Shown piece after piece: positions 1-7,494 of a stretch of 38,380 bases of DNA (position 1 is its first letter; the number at the start of each line of letters is the position of its first letter). The notes under the pieces were generated by a model, which had not been told where the DNA came from, made no database searches, and was given only the letters and a program-made list of their open reading frames with translations. The translations under genes and the position numbers were made by a program. Source of the DNA: Anaerolineae bacterium (lineage in GTDB: Bacteria; Chloroflexota; Anaerolineae; 4572-78; J111); assembly GCA_016926805.1 (NCBI GenBank), contig JAFGNV010000013.1, positions 1 to 38,380 of the forward strand, read 5' to 3'.

Positions 1-1
1 A

Positions 2-84
<83 letters not shown>

Positions 85-106
85 TCACCTGTTTAAAGCG
101 TGTATT

Positions 107-135
107 AGTATAAACTATGCAGGCACATACGTCAA
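107..135 (-). promoter_or_regulatory. Sigma-70-type promoter of tRNA-Leu
   Basis: On the minus strand a -35 box TTGACG (135-130) is followed after exactly 17 bases by a -10 box TATACT (112-107). The predicted start is near position 100, about 16 bases before the tRNA 5' end. Spacing and both hexamers are close to consensus. It was read by eye and not tested. Confidence 0.7.
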
Positions 136-261
136 ATTGCCTAAGCCAATCCAGCATCGGCTAGACCGGGCCAGTCCGAGTAGATTTCAGCAGTGATATG
201 CTTAAATTAGTGCCTGATTCCCGGCGATGAGATAGTTTGGAAACCGGCCCAATCCTGGCTT

Positions 262-846
262 ATGGACGAACTTCAGGTTATCAAAGAGGCGCAAAAGGGT
301 AGCGTGGCTGCCTTCAATAAATTGGTGATGACCTACCAGGGCACCGCTTACAACGTGGCCTATCGCGTTATTGGCAATCAGGAGGCGGCGGCAGATGCCT
401 GTCAGGATGCCTTTCTCAAGGCTTACAAAGCTATCAAACAATACCAGGGCGGCTCATTTAAAAGCTGGCTGCTGCGCATTGTGACCAACACCTGCTACGA
501 CCAGATTCGCTACAAAAGCCGTCGCCCGGCCACCTCCCTAGAAGATCTGAGTGAAAATCCCGACGAACACAACCTCAAATTGGTCAACGGTTCCGAGCGA
601 CCGGAGGAGCGCGTGCTGCGCGGTGAATTGGGCGACCTTCTGCAAACCGGAATTACACAATTGCCGGAAGACCAGCGGATGGTGTTGGTTTTAAGCGATG
701 TACAGGGTTTTTCTTACCAGGAAATCGCCGAGATCATCAACCAACCCGTGGGCACGGTAAAATCCCGTCTGAGCCGGGGCAGGCAACGTCTGCGCGATTT
801 TTTGAGAGAGAAAAAGGAACTTTTGCCCAGTCAGTACCGTCTGTAA
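262..846 (+). CDS. ECF-type RNA polymerase sigma factor (sigma-70 family)
   Basis: This 194-residue protein has the two-domain layout of ECF sigma factors, which redirect RNA polymerase to stress or envelope promoters. Region 2 spans about residues 22-88 and includes the DACQDAFLKAY segment and the aromatic-rich FKSWLLRIVTN core. Region 4 spans about 133-184, with the helix-turn-helix GFSYQEIAEIINQPVGTVKS. A charged linker separates them. The ATG at 262 gives the usual short N-terminus ahead of region 2. The gene lies 27 bases before a membrane protein that looks like its anti-sigma factor, so the two are probably co-transcribed. I saw no clear ECF-type autoregulatory promoter upstream. The exact ECF group cannot be assigned by eye. 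Confidence 0.93.
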   Translation: MDELQVIKEAQKGSVAAFNKLVMTYQGTAYNVAYRVIGNQEAAADACQDAFLKAYKAIKQYQGGSFKSWLLRIVTNTCYDQIRYKSRRPATSLEDLSENPDEHNLKLVNGSERPEERVLRGELGDLLQTGITQLPEDQRMVLVLSDVQGFSYQEIAEIINQPVGTVKSRLSRGRQRLRDFLREKKELLPSQYRL

Positions 847-873
847 TAATAAGTAGTACCGAGATGTTAACCA

Positions 874-2358
874 ATGGCAGAGAATACAAACCACCAACCA
901 AATATTGAAGTCGTCCGCGATCTACTTTCGCCCTATTTGGATGGTGAAGTCACCGCCCAAGAACGGGCGCTGGTGGAACAGACTGTCGCCACATCGCCGG
1001 AGTTGCGCGACGAATTGGAGAGCCTGCGCCAGACAGTGGCGCTGGTCGGCTCATTGCCCCAGGTACCGGCGCCGCGCCCGTTCACCCTGACAGAAGCCGG
1101 GGTGGGGGCAGTATCGGCGCCCCGCAAATTTTTCCGCCTGCCGGGTTGGGCCGGCGGACTGGCGGCAGTGGCCACACTATTAATCTGCGTGCTGGCCGCC
1201 GGAGGACTCTTGTTAAGCGGCCCCCTCAGAGGCAGCCTACCACAGTGGGCGGCGCCGGCTGAGATAGCACAATTCGCCGCCGAAGCGCCGGTCGAGGAAT
1301 CAATGGTAGAAGAAGCAGCCCCGCCAGCCGAAGCACAAGCAACAGCAGTTGTCGAGCAGAAGATTGGGGGAGAGAAAGCGGCGGAAACTGAAGTTCCGGC
1401 AGAAACTCCCCCCCCTGCACCGGCTGTGATCGAGGAGGCGGCCAAAGCGGAAGAAGCCCCTGCCGGTGAAGCCGTCGAAGATACGGCTGCTTTAGCCACG
1501 GCAGCAGAGTCTGCCCCGGCCGAAGAACCTGCCGCTGAAGCCGAGGCTGAAAGAGACGAGGACACAGAGCGTGCGGCCGCGCCCCACGAGGTGATGATGA
1601 CCGCCACCCCGCTCCCCATGCCAACTTCTACCATGGCCGCGGCCATGGCTGCGCCCGCCACCGAACTGGCCGAAGATCAGGTCGCCGCAGAAGAGGGCTT
1701 GGCAGAACCACCAACTAATGGCGAGACTCTTGCGGCACAACCAAGACCAGATTTGAGCCAAAAAGAGGGGAATTTTCAGCTGGTGGAAATCAAAAATCAG
1801 GTCTTACGGATCACGCCGGGGCTTATCTATCTTGCGGGTACGGTTGAAGTTGACCCGGGCACTGGTCTGTTAGCTACAATTCAGCGCAACGGCGCTGCCT
1901 TTGACCATTGGGCCAATCCGGCCACGTTACAAACCGTGGTCCAGGCTGGCGGTCAATTCGCCTTCAACATTCAGGCAGCCACGCCGGCAGACCAGGACCT
2001 GTTTGCCCTCGAACCGGCCAGCTATCAAATTACCATCACTTCAACCAGCGCGGAGAAACCGGTCATCGCTTTAGCATATTTTGATACGTTTGGCCCGCCT
2101 GCGCCTGCCGCAACCGCTCCACCTACGGCCACCGCGTTGCCCAGCCCTACGCTGGTGACCACCCGTTTGGCCGTTGCGCCCACCACAACTGTGCCAATGG
2201 GAGCAGAAACGTTAGGAGCAGTTACTGCCGCTGAAGAAGCTCCGCCCAGCGTTGGCGTGGTAACAGGGACTGTCATCGTTTTGGGGGTGGGATTATTGAT
2301 CGTTATGGGCGTTGTCATCTGGCTCGTCATTCGACGCGTCATCCGGCACCGGAAATAG
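874..2358 (+). CDS. Probable transmembrane anti-sigma factor, zinc-less, with two membrane spans
   Basis: This 494-residue protein follows an ECF sigma gene, as anti-sigma factors usually do. Residues 12-55 resemble the N-terminal anti-sigma domain (LLSPYLDGEVTAQERALVEQ), but the usual zinc ligands (HxxxCxxC) are absent: the expected cysteines fall in SPEL, and the only cysteine lies in the first membrane span. A hydrophobic span at about 93-115 is followed by an Ala/Glu/Pro-rich stretch to about 285. A compact, probably beta-rich segment (about 290-405) and a Pro/Thr linker come next. A second hydrophobic span (about 463-487) ends in a basic tail, RRVIRHRK. The predicted topology is cytoplasmic N-domain, long outside loop anchored at both ends, and short inside tail. 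The sigma partner is inferred from position only. Confidence 0.75.
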   Translation: MAENTNHQPNIEVVRDLLSPYLDGEVTAQERALVEQTVATSPELRDELESLRQTVALVGSLPQVPAPRPFTLTEAGVGAVSAPRKFFRLPGWAGGLAAVATLLICVLAAGGLLLSGPLRGSLPQWAAPAEIAQFAAEAPVEESMVEEAAPPAEAQATAVVEQKIGGEKAAETEVPAETPPPAPAVIEEAAKAEEAPAGEAVEDTAALATAAESAPAEEPAAEAEAERDEDTERAAAPHEVMMTATPLPMPTSTMAAAMAAPATELAEDQVAAEEGLAEPPTNGETLAAQPRPDLSQKEGNFQLVEIKNQVLRITPGLIYLAGTVEVDPGTGLLATIQRNGAAFDHWANPATLQTVVQAGGQFAFNIQAATPADQDLFALEPASYQITITSTSAEKPVIALAYFDTFGPPAPAATAPPTATALPSPTLVTTRLAVAPTTTVPMGAETLGAVTAAEEAPPSVGVVTGTVIVLGVGLLIVMGVVIWLVIRRVIRHRK

Positions 2359-2393
2359 AAACAAAACGTTATAACCACCACACTTCATCAACG

Positions 2394-2422
2394 TTGACTT
2401 TTGATGGAAATAACATTACAAT
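2394..2422 (+). promoter_or_regulatory. Sigma-70-type promoter of the REC-Roadblock gene
   Basis: The sequence holds TTGACT (2394-2399), a 17-base spacer and TACAAT (2417-2422), each hexamer one base off consensus. The predicted start near 2429 gives a leader of about 55 bases. It suggests the REC-Roadblock gene is transcribed independently of the sigma/anti-sigma pair. Confidence 0.7.
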
Positions 2423-2484
2423 AATTGATGCCTCTAACGAAGATTTCTCCCGATTTGCATACCTCTTGACTTTCACGGAAGAAA

Positions 2485-3396
2485 ATGACGGTACCAAACA
2501 TTCTTGTAATCGACAGCGACGAGGGTTTCGGCAATATGCTCAAGGAGGGTTTGCAGAGTAGCCGCCAATACCGGGCCAAGTGTGTTCATACCGGTAGCAA
2601 CGCTCTGGAGTCCGTAGTAGAAGAACCCTTTGATCTGGTCATCATCGATATGGGTCTCGCCGATATGTCGCCCATTACCCTGGTTCAGGCAATTCGCGAG
2701 GCCAAAAACAATATGCGAATCATGATGATTCCCCTGATGGGACAAGAACTTCCCGAACAGGTCAGGGCTTTGAATATCAACGGTGTTTTAACCAAGCCAT
2801 TTTTTGTGGGTGATTTGCCCGATATGATAAACCAAGCGTTGGGACGGCGAGCGGCTCCGGCACCGGCTTATGGGTCTTCGAGTCCACCGGCTGCACCAAC
2901 CCCACCCCCGCCAACCAAAGCCGCCCCTGTCTCAAAAACGGAGGAAGTTCCTGTCTCAACCATTGAGGCTAATGGAGAAATGCCTCCCATCTCCGTAGTG
3001 CCGCAAGAAACCGTTCGGTTCCTGCGAGCCAACGAGTCTGAGATTTTGCGATTGCTGGACGATTTGAACGTTGAGGTGAGAGCCGAGGCCATCTTACTCA
3101 TTGCCGGACGAGAACTGATTGCCCAGGCCGGGATGTTAGACCGGCAACACTGTCAGGAGTTAACTCTGCTGGTGGCCCAGAGTTCGCAGGCTGCGGCCCA
3201 GGCCGCTCAATTTTTGGGTGAACAGAATGGCCGTTTTATCCAGAGTCTGCACGAGGGAGAAGCATACCGTCTTTATACCTTAACTCTGGCCAATGGCATT
3301 TTGTTATCGCTGGCCCTTAGTTCCAACGTGCCACTGGGGATGATTCGCCACCAATCTCGGCAGGTGGCAGAGCAATTATCACGGTTTATCATTTGA
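2485..3396 (+). CDS. Response-regulator receiver domain fused to a Roadblock/LC7 domain
   Basis: Residues 4-120 form a receiver domain with the acidic cluster at D10/D12/E13, the phospho-acceptor D55 in LVIIDMG and the conserved K104 in LTKPF. The switch position normally occupied by Ser/Thr (around the IPLMG segment, residue 83) appears to lack a hydroxyl residue. A Pro/Ala-rich linker covers about 122-170. Residues about 186-303 resemble a Roadblock/LC7 domain (IAGRELIAQAG, then FLGEQ, and PLGMIRHQ near the end), a fold that regulates small GTPases in bacterial polarity and motility systems. There is no DNA-binding output domain, so signalling is probably protein-protein. A GGAAG ribosome site lies a few bases before the ATG. 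No partner kinase or small GTPase gene is in the window. Confidence 0.82.
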   Translation: MTVPNILVIDSDEGFGNMLKEGLQSSRQYRAKCVHTGSNALESVVEEPFDLVIIDMGLADMSPITLVQAIREAKNNMRIMMIPLMGQELPEQVRALNINGVLTKPFFVGDLPDMINQALGRRAAPAPAYGSSSPPAAPTPPPPTKAAPVSKTEEVPVSTIEANGEMPPISVVPQETVRFLRANESEILRLLDDLNVEVRAEAILLIAGRELIAQAGMLDRQHCQELTLLVAQSSQAAAQAAQFLGEQNGRFIQSLHEGEAYRLYTLTLANGILLSLALSSNVPLGMIRHQSRQVAEQLSRFII

Positions 3397-3442
3397 GACA
3401 TGTTCCCGCCCAAATACTTGAACTGACCGGCAGCAACCATCA

Positions 3443-3736
3443 TCACTCTCCTCGCAAGCGCGCCCGCGCTTCGGCGCAATAGGGACACGTGTCCCCGGTG
3501 TAATCTCGACCACAGGTGTAACAGATTTTCACGCCGCTTTCAATATAGCCTTTTCCCACGGACGATACAACCAGGATAACCTCGGTATCGACGTATTGAG
3601 CGAGCCATTCCAGAAGATTGGTTTCGCCAATCCTGGCACCCTGAACATCAGCTTTCAAGAGCCCCCGTAATACATGCGCGCCTGTTTCGGTGGCATCTTT
3701 CGCCAGCCGTCGAGCATCACTTTTTGAGATAGCCAT
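3443..3736 (-). CDS. Conserved hypothetical small zinc-ribbon protein
   Basis: This 97-residue protein has a charged helical N-terminal half and a C-terminal zinc-ribbon-like knuckle with two CxxC pairs (C72/C75 and C84/C87). I do not recognise the family. The start at 3736 is supported by GAGGAG six to seven bases upstream. It is the last gene of a probable operon behind a methyltransferase, with a 17-base gap, and it converges on the REC-Roadblock gene. The ribbon could bind nucleic acid or another protein; nothing visible fixes its role. Confidence 0.75.
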   Translation of the reverse strand: MAISKSDARRLAKDATETGAHVLRGLLKADVQGARIGETNLLEWLAQYVDTEVILVVSSVGKGYIESGVKICYTCGRDYTGDTCPYCAEARARLRGE

Positions 3737-3753
3737 TTTTGCTCCTCTGGTTT

Positions 3754-4965
3754 TTATTGGTTAAACAGAGCTTCTTCTTTCAGTAGTTGCTCCAAATAAG
3801 GGACAACGCCCCAAAATTGCTTTAACGCCTGATATTCTTGTCCAAACCTGGGATCGCCGGGAGCAACGGTTTTTACCGCCCGAATCATCAGATTTTTAGC
3901 GGTGTGTTCGGTGGCAATAAACTCGATGACCTCGGCGCGATACCCCATGATCCGCAGGATCAAAGCCCGGAAGGTGTCGGTCAAAATATCTCCCAGTCGC
4001 TCTCGCAAAATGCCGTGCCGTAATACAGGCTGGAAAGGTGGCGGCGGGGGTTGTTGCGCAAGTTGTTGCTGAAGATGATGATGGCAACAGGGAGCAGCAA
4101 AAATAAGTTTGCTCTGCCACTTGATGGCCTGAGCCAGGGCTTCATCGGTGGCCGTATCGCAGGCGTGTAAAGCCAGGATTATATCGGGCGAGCTGGCCGG
4201 TTCAACATAAATAATTCTGGTAGCGTGAAAGGTTAGGTCAGTCCAGCCCAGGGTCTGGTTCAGGGCAATGTGCTTGTTGATGAGTTGTTCTTTAACATCA
4301 ACTCCCGTGACCTGAGCCGGCAAGTCCAAAATGTGATTGAGATAGTGGTAGAAGGCAAAGGTTAAGTAAGCATTACCACAGCCAAAATCAACTACTTGAA
4401 TAGGAATTTTTTCAAACTTGTTCAGTTCGCCGGTCTGTTGAATCAGCCGCAAAAATTCATTGATCTGGCGAAACTTACTCTGCATGTGGGCTTTAACGCG
4501 ACCATCTTGGGTTATCATTCCCGTTGCTTGCAGAAAAGGGTCTGCGGCGGAGGCCGGTAACAACATCTCTTTTTGCCGGTCATGAGCCAGTTCCGGACCT
4601 GGCTGTAGTTTAGAAGGTTTTTCTCGATGAATGATGGCTTTGCCTTTTTTGGTCATCTGAACGTGGATGTTGCCGTTGGTTGTTTTCAGATTGATGCCCT
4701 TAAAAGGCAGGGCCAGAAGTTGCTCCAGTTTCTCGCCAACTTCAGCCCCGGCGTAGTTTTTGGTAATGTTCTTATCCGGCTCAAAATAGGAAAACTGGAG
4801 ATGTCGTTGACCTCTTACCAGCACCGGCCGAATGACAACTTTCGGCCACGGAACCGTATGCCCGCGGCGGTGGCCACTGAAGGTTACATTAATAAATATT
4901 GCTTCATTTAAAACGTTGTCTTTTAAAACTTCCCGGTAATCTTCAGACATATTTTTCAGGGTCAT
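3754..4965 (-). CDS. Class I SAM-dependent methyltransferase (Methyltransf_32-like)
   Basis: This 403-residue protein has an N-terminal domain (about 1-130) of unknown role and a Rossmann methyltransferase domain. The SAM motif I is VVDFGCGNAYLTFA at about 191-204, an acidic VTGVDV strand end follows at about 219-224, and the ALHACDTATDEAL segment is at about 265-277. A Cys/His cluster, APCCHHH, is at about 291-297. This arrangement resembles the METTL25/RRNAD1-type Methyltransf_32 group, whose bacterial substrates are largely unknown. The start codon shares one base with the selA stop (TAATG), implying translational coupling. The substrate cannot be read from the sequence; an RNA target is a guess. 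Confidence 0.85.
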   Translation of the reverse strand: MTLKNMSEDYREVLKDNVLNEAIFINVTFSGHRRGHTVPWPKVVIRPVLVRGQRHLQFSYFEPDKNITKNYAGAEVGEKLEQLLALPFKGINLKTTNGNIHVQMTKKGKAIIHREKPSKLQPGPELAHDRQKEMLLPASAADPFLQATGMITQDGRVKAHMQSKFRQINEFLRLIQQTGELNKFEKIPIQVVDFGCGNAYLTFAFYHYLNHILDLPAQVTGVDVKEQLINKHIALNQTLGWTDLTFHATRIIYVEPASSPDIILALHACDTATDEALAQAIKWQSKLIFAAPCCHHHLQQQLAQQPPPPPFQPVLRHGILRERLGDILTDTFRALILRIMGYRAEVIEFIATEHTAKNLMIRAVKTVAPGDPRFGQEYQALKQFWGVVPYLEQLLKEEALFNQ

Positions 4966-6365
4966 TAAATTGATGATGACTGATTGTCAACCAGCACCCT
5001 TTTGAGGATAGTTATTAACACGTTATCCTGTTCCGGCAAAACGGTGCGCGGGTCGAATAAGAGACGGCCGTCCTCGATGCGGGCAACAACGGGCGGAACC
5101 GCATGCCGTAATTTTTCCGCCAACGAGTCAACGGCGGGCACAGAGATGGCCAGCGCTTTGGTGGGTAGAGTCTGGCCAGGCAGACTACCACCACCCACCG
5201 TGGACGCACTATCGACCACATGCAGCGAAAGGTGGGCCATGGTGGAATTTTGTCGCAACGCAGCCCGCCACTTTTGAGACCGCCGGGCCAATTGACGCAC
5301 ATCCGCCGAAATCATGCGCCACACCGGAATTTCAACGAGCGCCCTGTTTTCAAGATAAGCCAGCAAGGTGGCCTGTAAGGCGGCCAGGGTAGTCTTGTCC
5401 ACCCGCAAGGCCCGGATGAGAGGATGTTGTTTCAATTTGGCAAGCAGGTCGGCCCGGCCCAAAATTAGCCCGGCCTGGGGACCGCCCAGCAATTTGTCGC
5501 CGCTGGCCGTGACAATATCCGCGCCCGCCGCCAAGCTTTCCTGAATGGTTGGTTCGTGGGCCAGGCCAAAAGGGGTGGTATCCAACAAGGTGCCGGAACC
5601 CAGGTCTTCCATCAGGGGGAGATGGTAACGCCGGGCCAGTTCGACCAGTTCAGCCAGGGCAGGTTGGGTGGTAAAACCCGTAATTTGATAGTTGCTGTGA
5701 TGGACGGCCAACACCAGGCCGGTATGTTCCGAATCAATAGCCTGTTCGTAGTCGCGCACGTAAGTGCGATTGGTGGTGCCCACCTCCACCAGTCTGGCTC
5801 CAGACTGAGCCATAATATCGGGGATACGGAAACCGCCGCCGATTTCAACCAATTGGCCGCGACTGATAATCACCTGGCGGTCTTTGGCCAGGGCCGTCAG
5901 AGCCAGAACGACGGCGCCAGCGTTATTATTGACTACCACCGCCGCTTCAGCCCCGGTCAGGCGACACAACAGGCTGGCGGCATGGACATAACGGGAACCA
6001 CGGACACCAACCTCAAGGTCGTACTCCAAATTGGAATAAGCCGAGGCTACTTGCTGCATGGCTGTTTGCGCCCGTTGGCTCAACAAAGCTCGCCCCAGAT
6101 TAGTATGGATAATCACGCCGGTTGCATTGATAACTGGCTGGAGGGAGGGGCGGACGTCCGCAGAAAGTCTGGCGGCGATGGCCTGAAGCAAACTAGTCGA
6201 CGAAGGGGCTGGCTGCCCGACGGTTATTTGTTGGCGGGCCACGTCCAATTCTGACCGGATGGCCTCAAGCACTAATTGACGCCCGTGAATTTTTGCCAAC
6301 GCTGCTACTTCATCGCTTTGGAACATTTTATCTACGCCGGGTAATTTACGCAGTTCGGCTTGCAT
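4965..6365 (-). CDS. selA: L-seryl-tRNA(Sec) selenium transferase
   Basis: SelA is a PLP enzyme that converts Ser-tRNA(Sec) to Sec-tRNA(Sec) using selenophosphate. At 466 residues it matches the usual length. The PLP lysine is K291 in TASGDKLLGGPQAGL, and other family landmarks are present: INATGVIIHTNLGRALLS (79-96), the YSNLEYDLEVGVRGSR segment (about 110-125) and EDLGSG (about 253-258). The gene sits second in a compact minus-strand cluster: three bases follow the small membrane protein gene, and its stop overlaps the methyltransferase start. selB, selD and tRNA-Sec, which the pathway also needs, are not in this window. Identity is confident; selenocysteine use by the organism is inferred. 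Confidence 0.95.
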   Translation of the reverse strand: MQAELRKLPGVDKMFQSDEVAALAKIHGRQLVLEAIRSELDVARQQITVGQPAPSSTSLLQAIAARLSADVRPSLQPVINATGVIIHTNLGRALLSQRAQTAMQQVASAYSNLEYDLEVGVRGSRYVHAASLLCRLTGAEAAVVVNNNAGAVVLALTALAKDRQVIISRGQLVEIGGGFRIPDIMAQSGARLVEVGTTNRTYVRDYEQAIDSEHTGLVLAVHHSNYQITGFTTQPALAELVELARRYHLPLMEDLGSGTLLDTTPFGLAHEPTIQESLAAGADIVTASGDKLLGGPQAGLILGRADLLAKLKQHPLIRALRVDKTTLAALQATLLAYLENRALVEIPVWRMISADVRQLARRSQKWRAALRQNSTMAHLSLHVVDSASTVGGGSLPGQTLPTKALAISVPAVDSLAEKLRHAVPPVVARIEDGRLLFDPRTVLPEQDNVLITILKRVLVDNQSSSI

Positions 6366-6368
6366 CTT

Positions 6369-6746
6369 CTACTCCCGCGTTAAGAAGAATGTTTCGATCA
6401 GGGCAAAGACCCCCACCACCACAATGGCCACCACCCAACTCAAGGTTCTGATTAATTGGAGATAAGCCAGCAAAACCGTGGCCAACCCAACCCAGACTCC
6501 CTGCCTTATCAGCCGAATTCTATCCCGTTCTAACCAATCCGGTTTTGAAAAACGGTTATTAAGAAATACCGTAACCGGCACAGAACTCGCGCCCACCCCC
6601 AGAAACATCAAGGCAAACAAAAGTAACTGCGATCTGGCAAAGTTCACCTCGGGGTCGGGCCAAAAGGTCTGCACCACGTACCGCAAACAAAAAAAACTCA
6701 ATATAGCCAAGATAACGGAACCGAGAATCCACCATTTCTGATGCAT
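6369..6746 (-). CDS. Small integral membrane protein, function unknown
   Basis: The protein is about 125 residues with four predicted membrane helices: WWILGSVILAILSFFCL, a second around LLLFALMFLGVGA, a third around VGLATVLLAYLQL and a fourth around VVAIVVVGVFALIE. A basic, polar loop (RFSKPDWLERDRIRLIRQ) lies between the second and third. I chose the ATG at 6746 because AGGA sits five bases ahead of it; an in-frame ATG at 6767 has no ribosome site. It is the first gene of the selA cluster and ends three bases before selA. I do not recognise a family, and the link to selenium metabolism is by position only. Confidence 0.75.
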   Translation of the reverse strand: MHQKWWILGSVILAILSFFCLRYVVQTFWPDPEVNFARSQLLLFALMFLGVGASSVPVTVFLNNRFSKPDWLERDRIRLIRQGVWVGLATVLLAYLQLIRTLSWVVAIVVVGVFALIETFFLTRE

Positions 6747-6785
6747 AACATTCCTAAATAAACTCATGTGTTTTTGGGTGTTTCT

Positions 6786-6791
6786 ATTATA
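6786..6791 (-). promoter_or_regulatory. Candidate -10 box of the selA operon
   Basis: A perfect TATAAT is read on the minus strand, about 40 bases before the preferred start codon at 6746. No good -35 hexamer is found at 16-18 bases, so this is only a candidate. Confidence 0.4.
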
Positions 6792-6837
6792 CCCAATTTA
6801 GGGATAAAGAACACTTTGTATCACTAATAGAGTTATT

Positions 6838-7439
6838 GGCTTGATCAAAATGTTATCCCCCTTAAATGTTTATTTTAAATATATATTTAGTAGTATATAG
6901 TAGGCACGGTGGATATGTGGATAGCTTTATGCCAATCCCTATTGGCCCCTAGATGTAGAGGAAGGCAATTGAGTGAAGCTATATTTTGGGTACCATGTGT
7001 ATTGTTTGGGGCTAAAGACTTGTGGATAAATGTGGGAACAATTGAGAATAGCGGGTAAGGTAAGTTTTTTGCAATTTGTCAAATCGGGTTGAATCTATAT
7101 CTTGGGGATGGTCAAATATCTGCCCCAAGATATTGTAGTTACCTGATAATTCTTTGAAAAAATTAATCAAAATTCGGCTTAAGTTATCCCCAAGTGAAGC
7201 TACTTATCCACAGTTATTCATAAGTTATCCACAAAAACAAGCGTAAATCGAACCAAATAGCCAAAGTAGCGATGTTCAATTAGATAAAGAGGTTACCTTA
7301 TGGATACTAATTTATGCGTAATTAGAGTTAGGTTATCCACTTGCTTAGATAGTACTTTATCCCCAAAATCAGGTATTTATCCACAGTTTTTCACAAGTTA
7401 TCCACAAGTAACCCCTATTATTTGGGGGTAAGTGAAATG
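6838..7439. other. Probable chromosomal replication origin (oriC)
   Basis: This gene-free AT-rich stretch lies next to dnaA. Perfect DnaA boxes (TTATCCACA) are at 7204-7212, 7225-7233, 7377-7385 and 7398-7406 on the plus strand and 7021-7029 on the minus strand. One-mismatch boxes are at 7184-7192, 7333-7341, 7357-7365 and 6916-6924 (minus), and TTTTTCACA is at 7387-7395. The two perfect pairs each have a 21-base spacing with a weaker box between. An AT-rich run at 6862-6900 is a candidate unwinding element. Box clustering beside dnaA is the classical mark of a bacterial origin. Firing from here is not shown; a genome-wide GC-skew plot would settle it. Confidence 0.85.
6866..6924 (-). promoter_or_regulatory. 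Candidate DNA unwinding element with DnaA-trio-like repeats
   Basis: Read on the minus strand, a near-consensus DnaA box CTATCCACA (6924-6916) is followed by a short GC-rich spacer ending GTGCC. Next come CTACTA, TATA, CTACTA and then a run of A/T. This order (box, GC cluster, CTA repeats, AT tract) is that of the DnaA-trio basal unwinding system described in Bacillus subtilis. The strand opposite the CTA units carries the 3'-GAT-5' triplets that DnaA contacts. Confidence 0.55.
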
Positions 7440-7471
7440 AAAAACGACCCTGAGAGGGTCTGAGAGGGTCG
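7440..7471 (-). terminator. Rho-independent terminator of dnaA
   Basis: On the minus strand CGACCCT pairs with AGGGTCG across a 13-base loop and is followed directly by five T. It lies about 23 bases after the dnaA stop codon. A direct repeat TGAGAGGGTC (7451-7460 and 7461-7470) overlaps the structure. Confidence 0.75.
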
Positions 7472-7494
7472 CTTAAAAAGGCCAAACTGATGTT

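Noticed and set aside
933..1661. Long open frame on the minus strand inside the anti-sigma gene
   Set aside because: It is a low-complexity Ala/Ser-rich mirror of the Ala/Glu/Pro-rich coding region, without a ribosome site or recognisable domain.
5556..6254. 232-codon plus-strand frame inside selA
   Set aside because: selA is clearly conserved on the other strand; the frame has no start signal.
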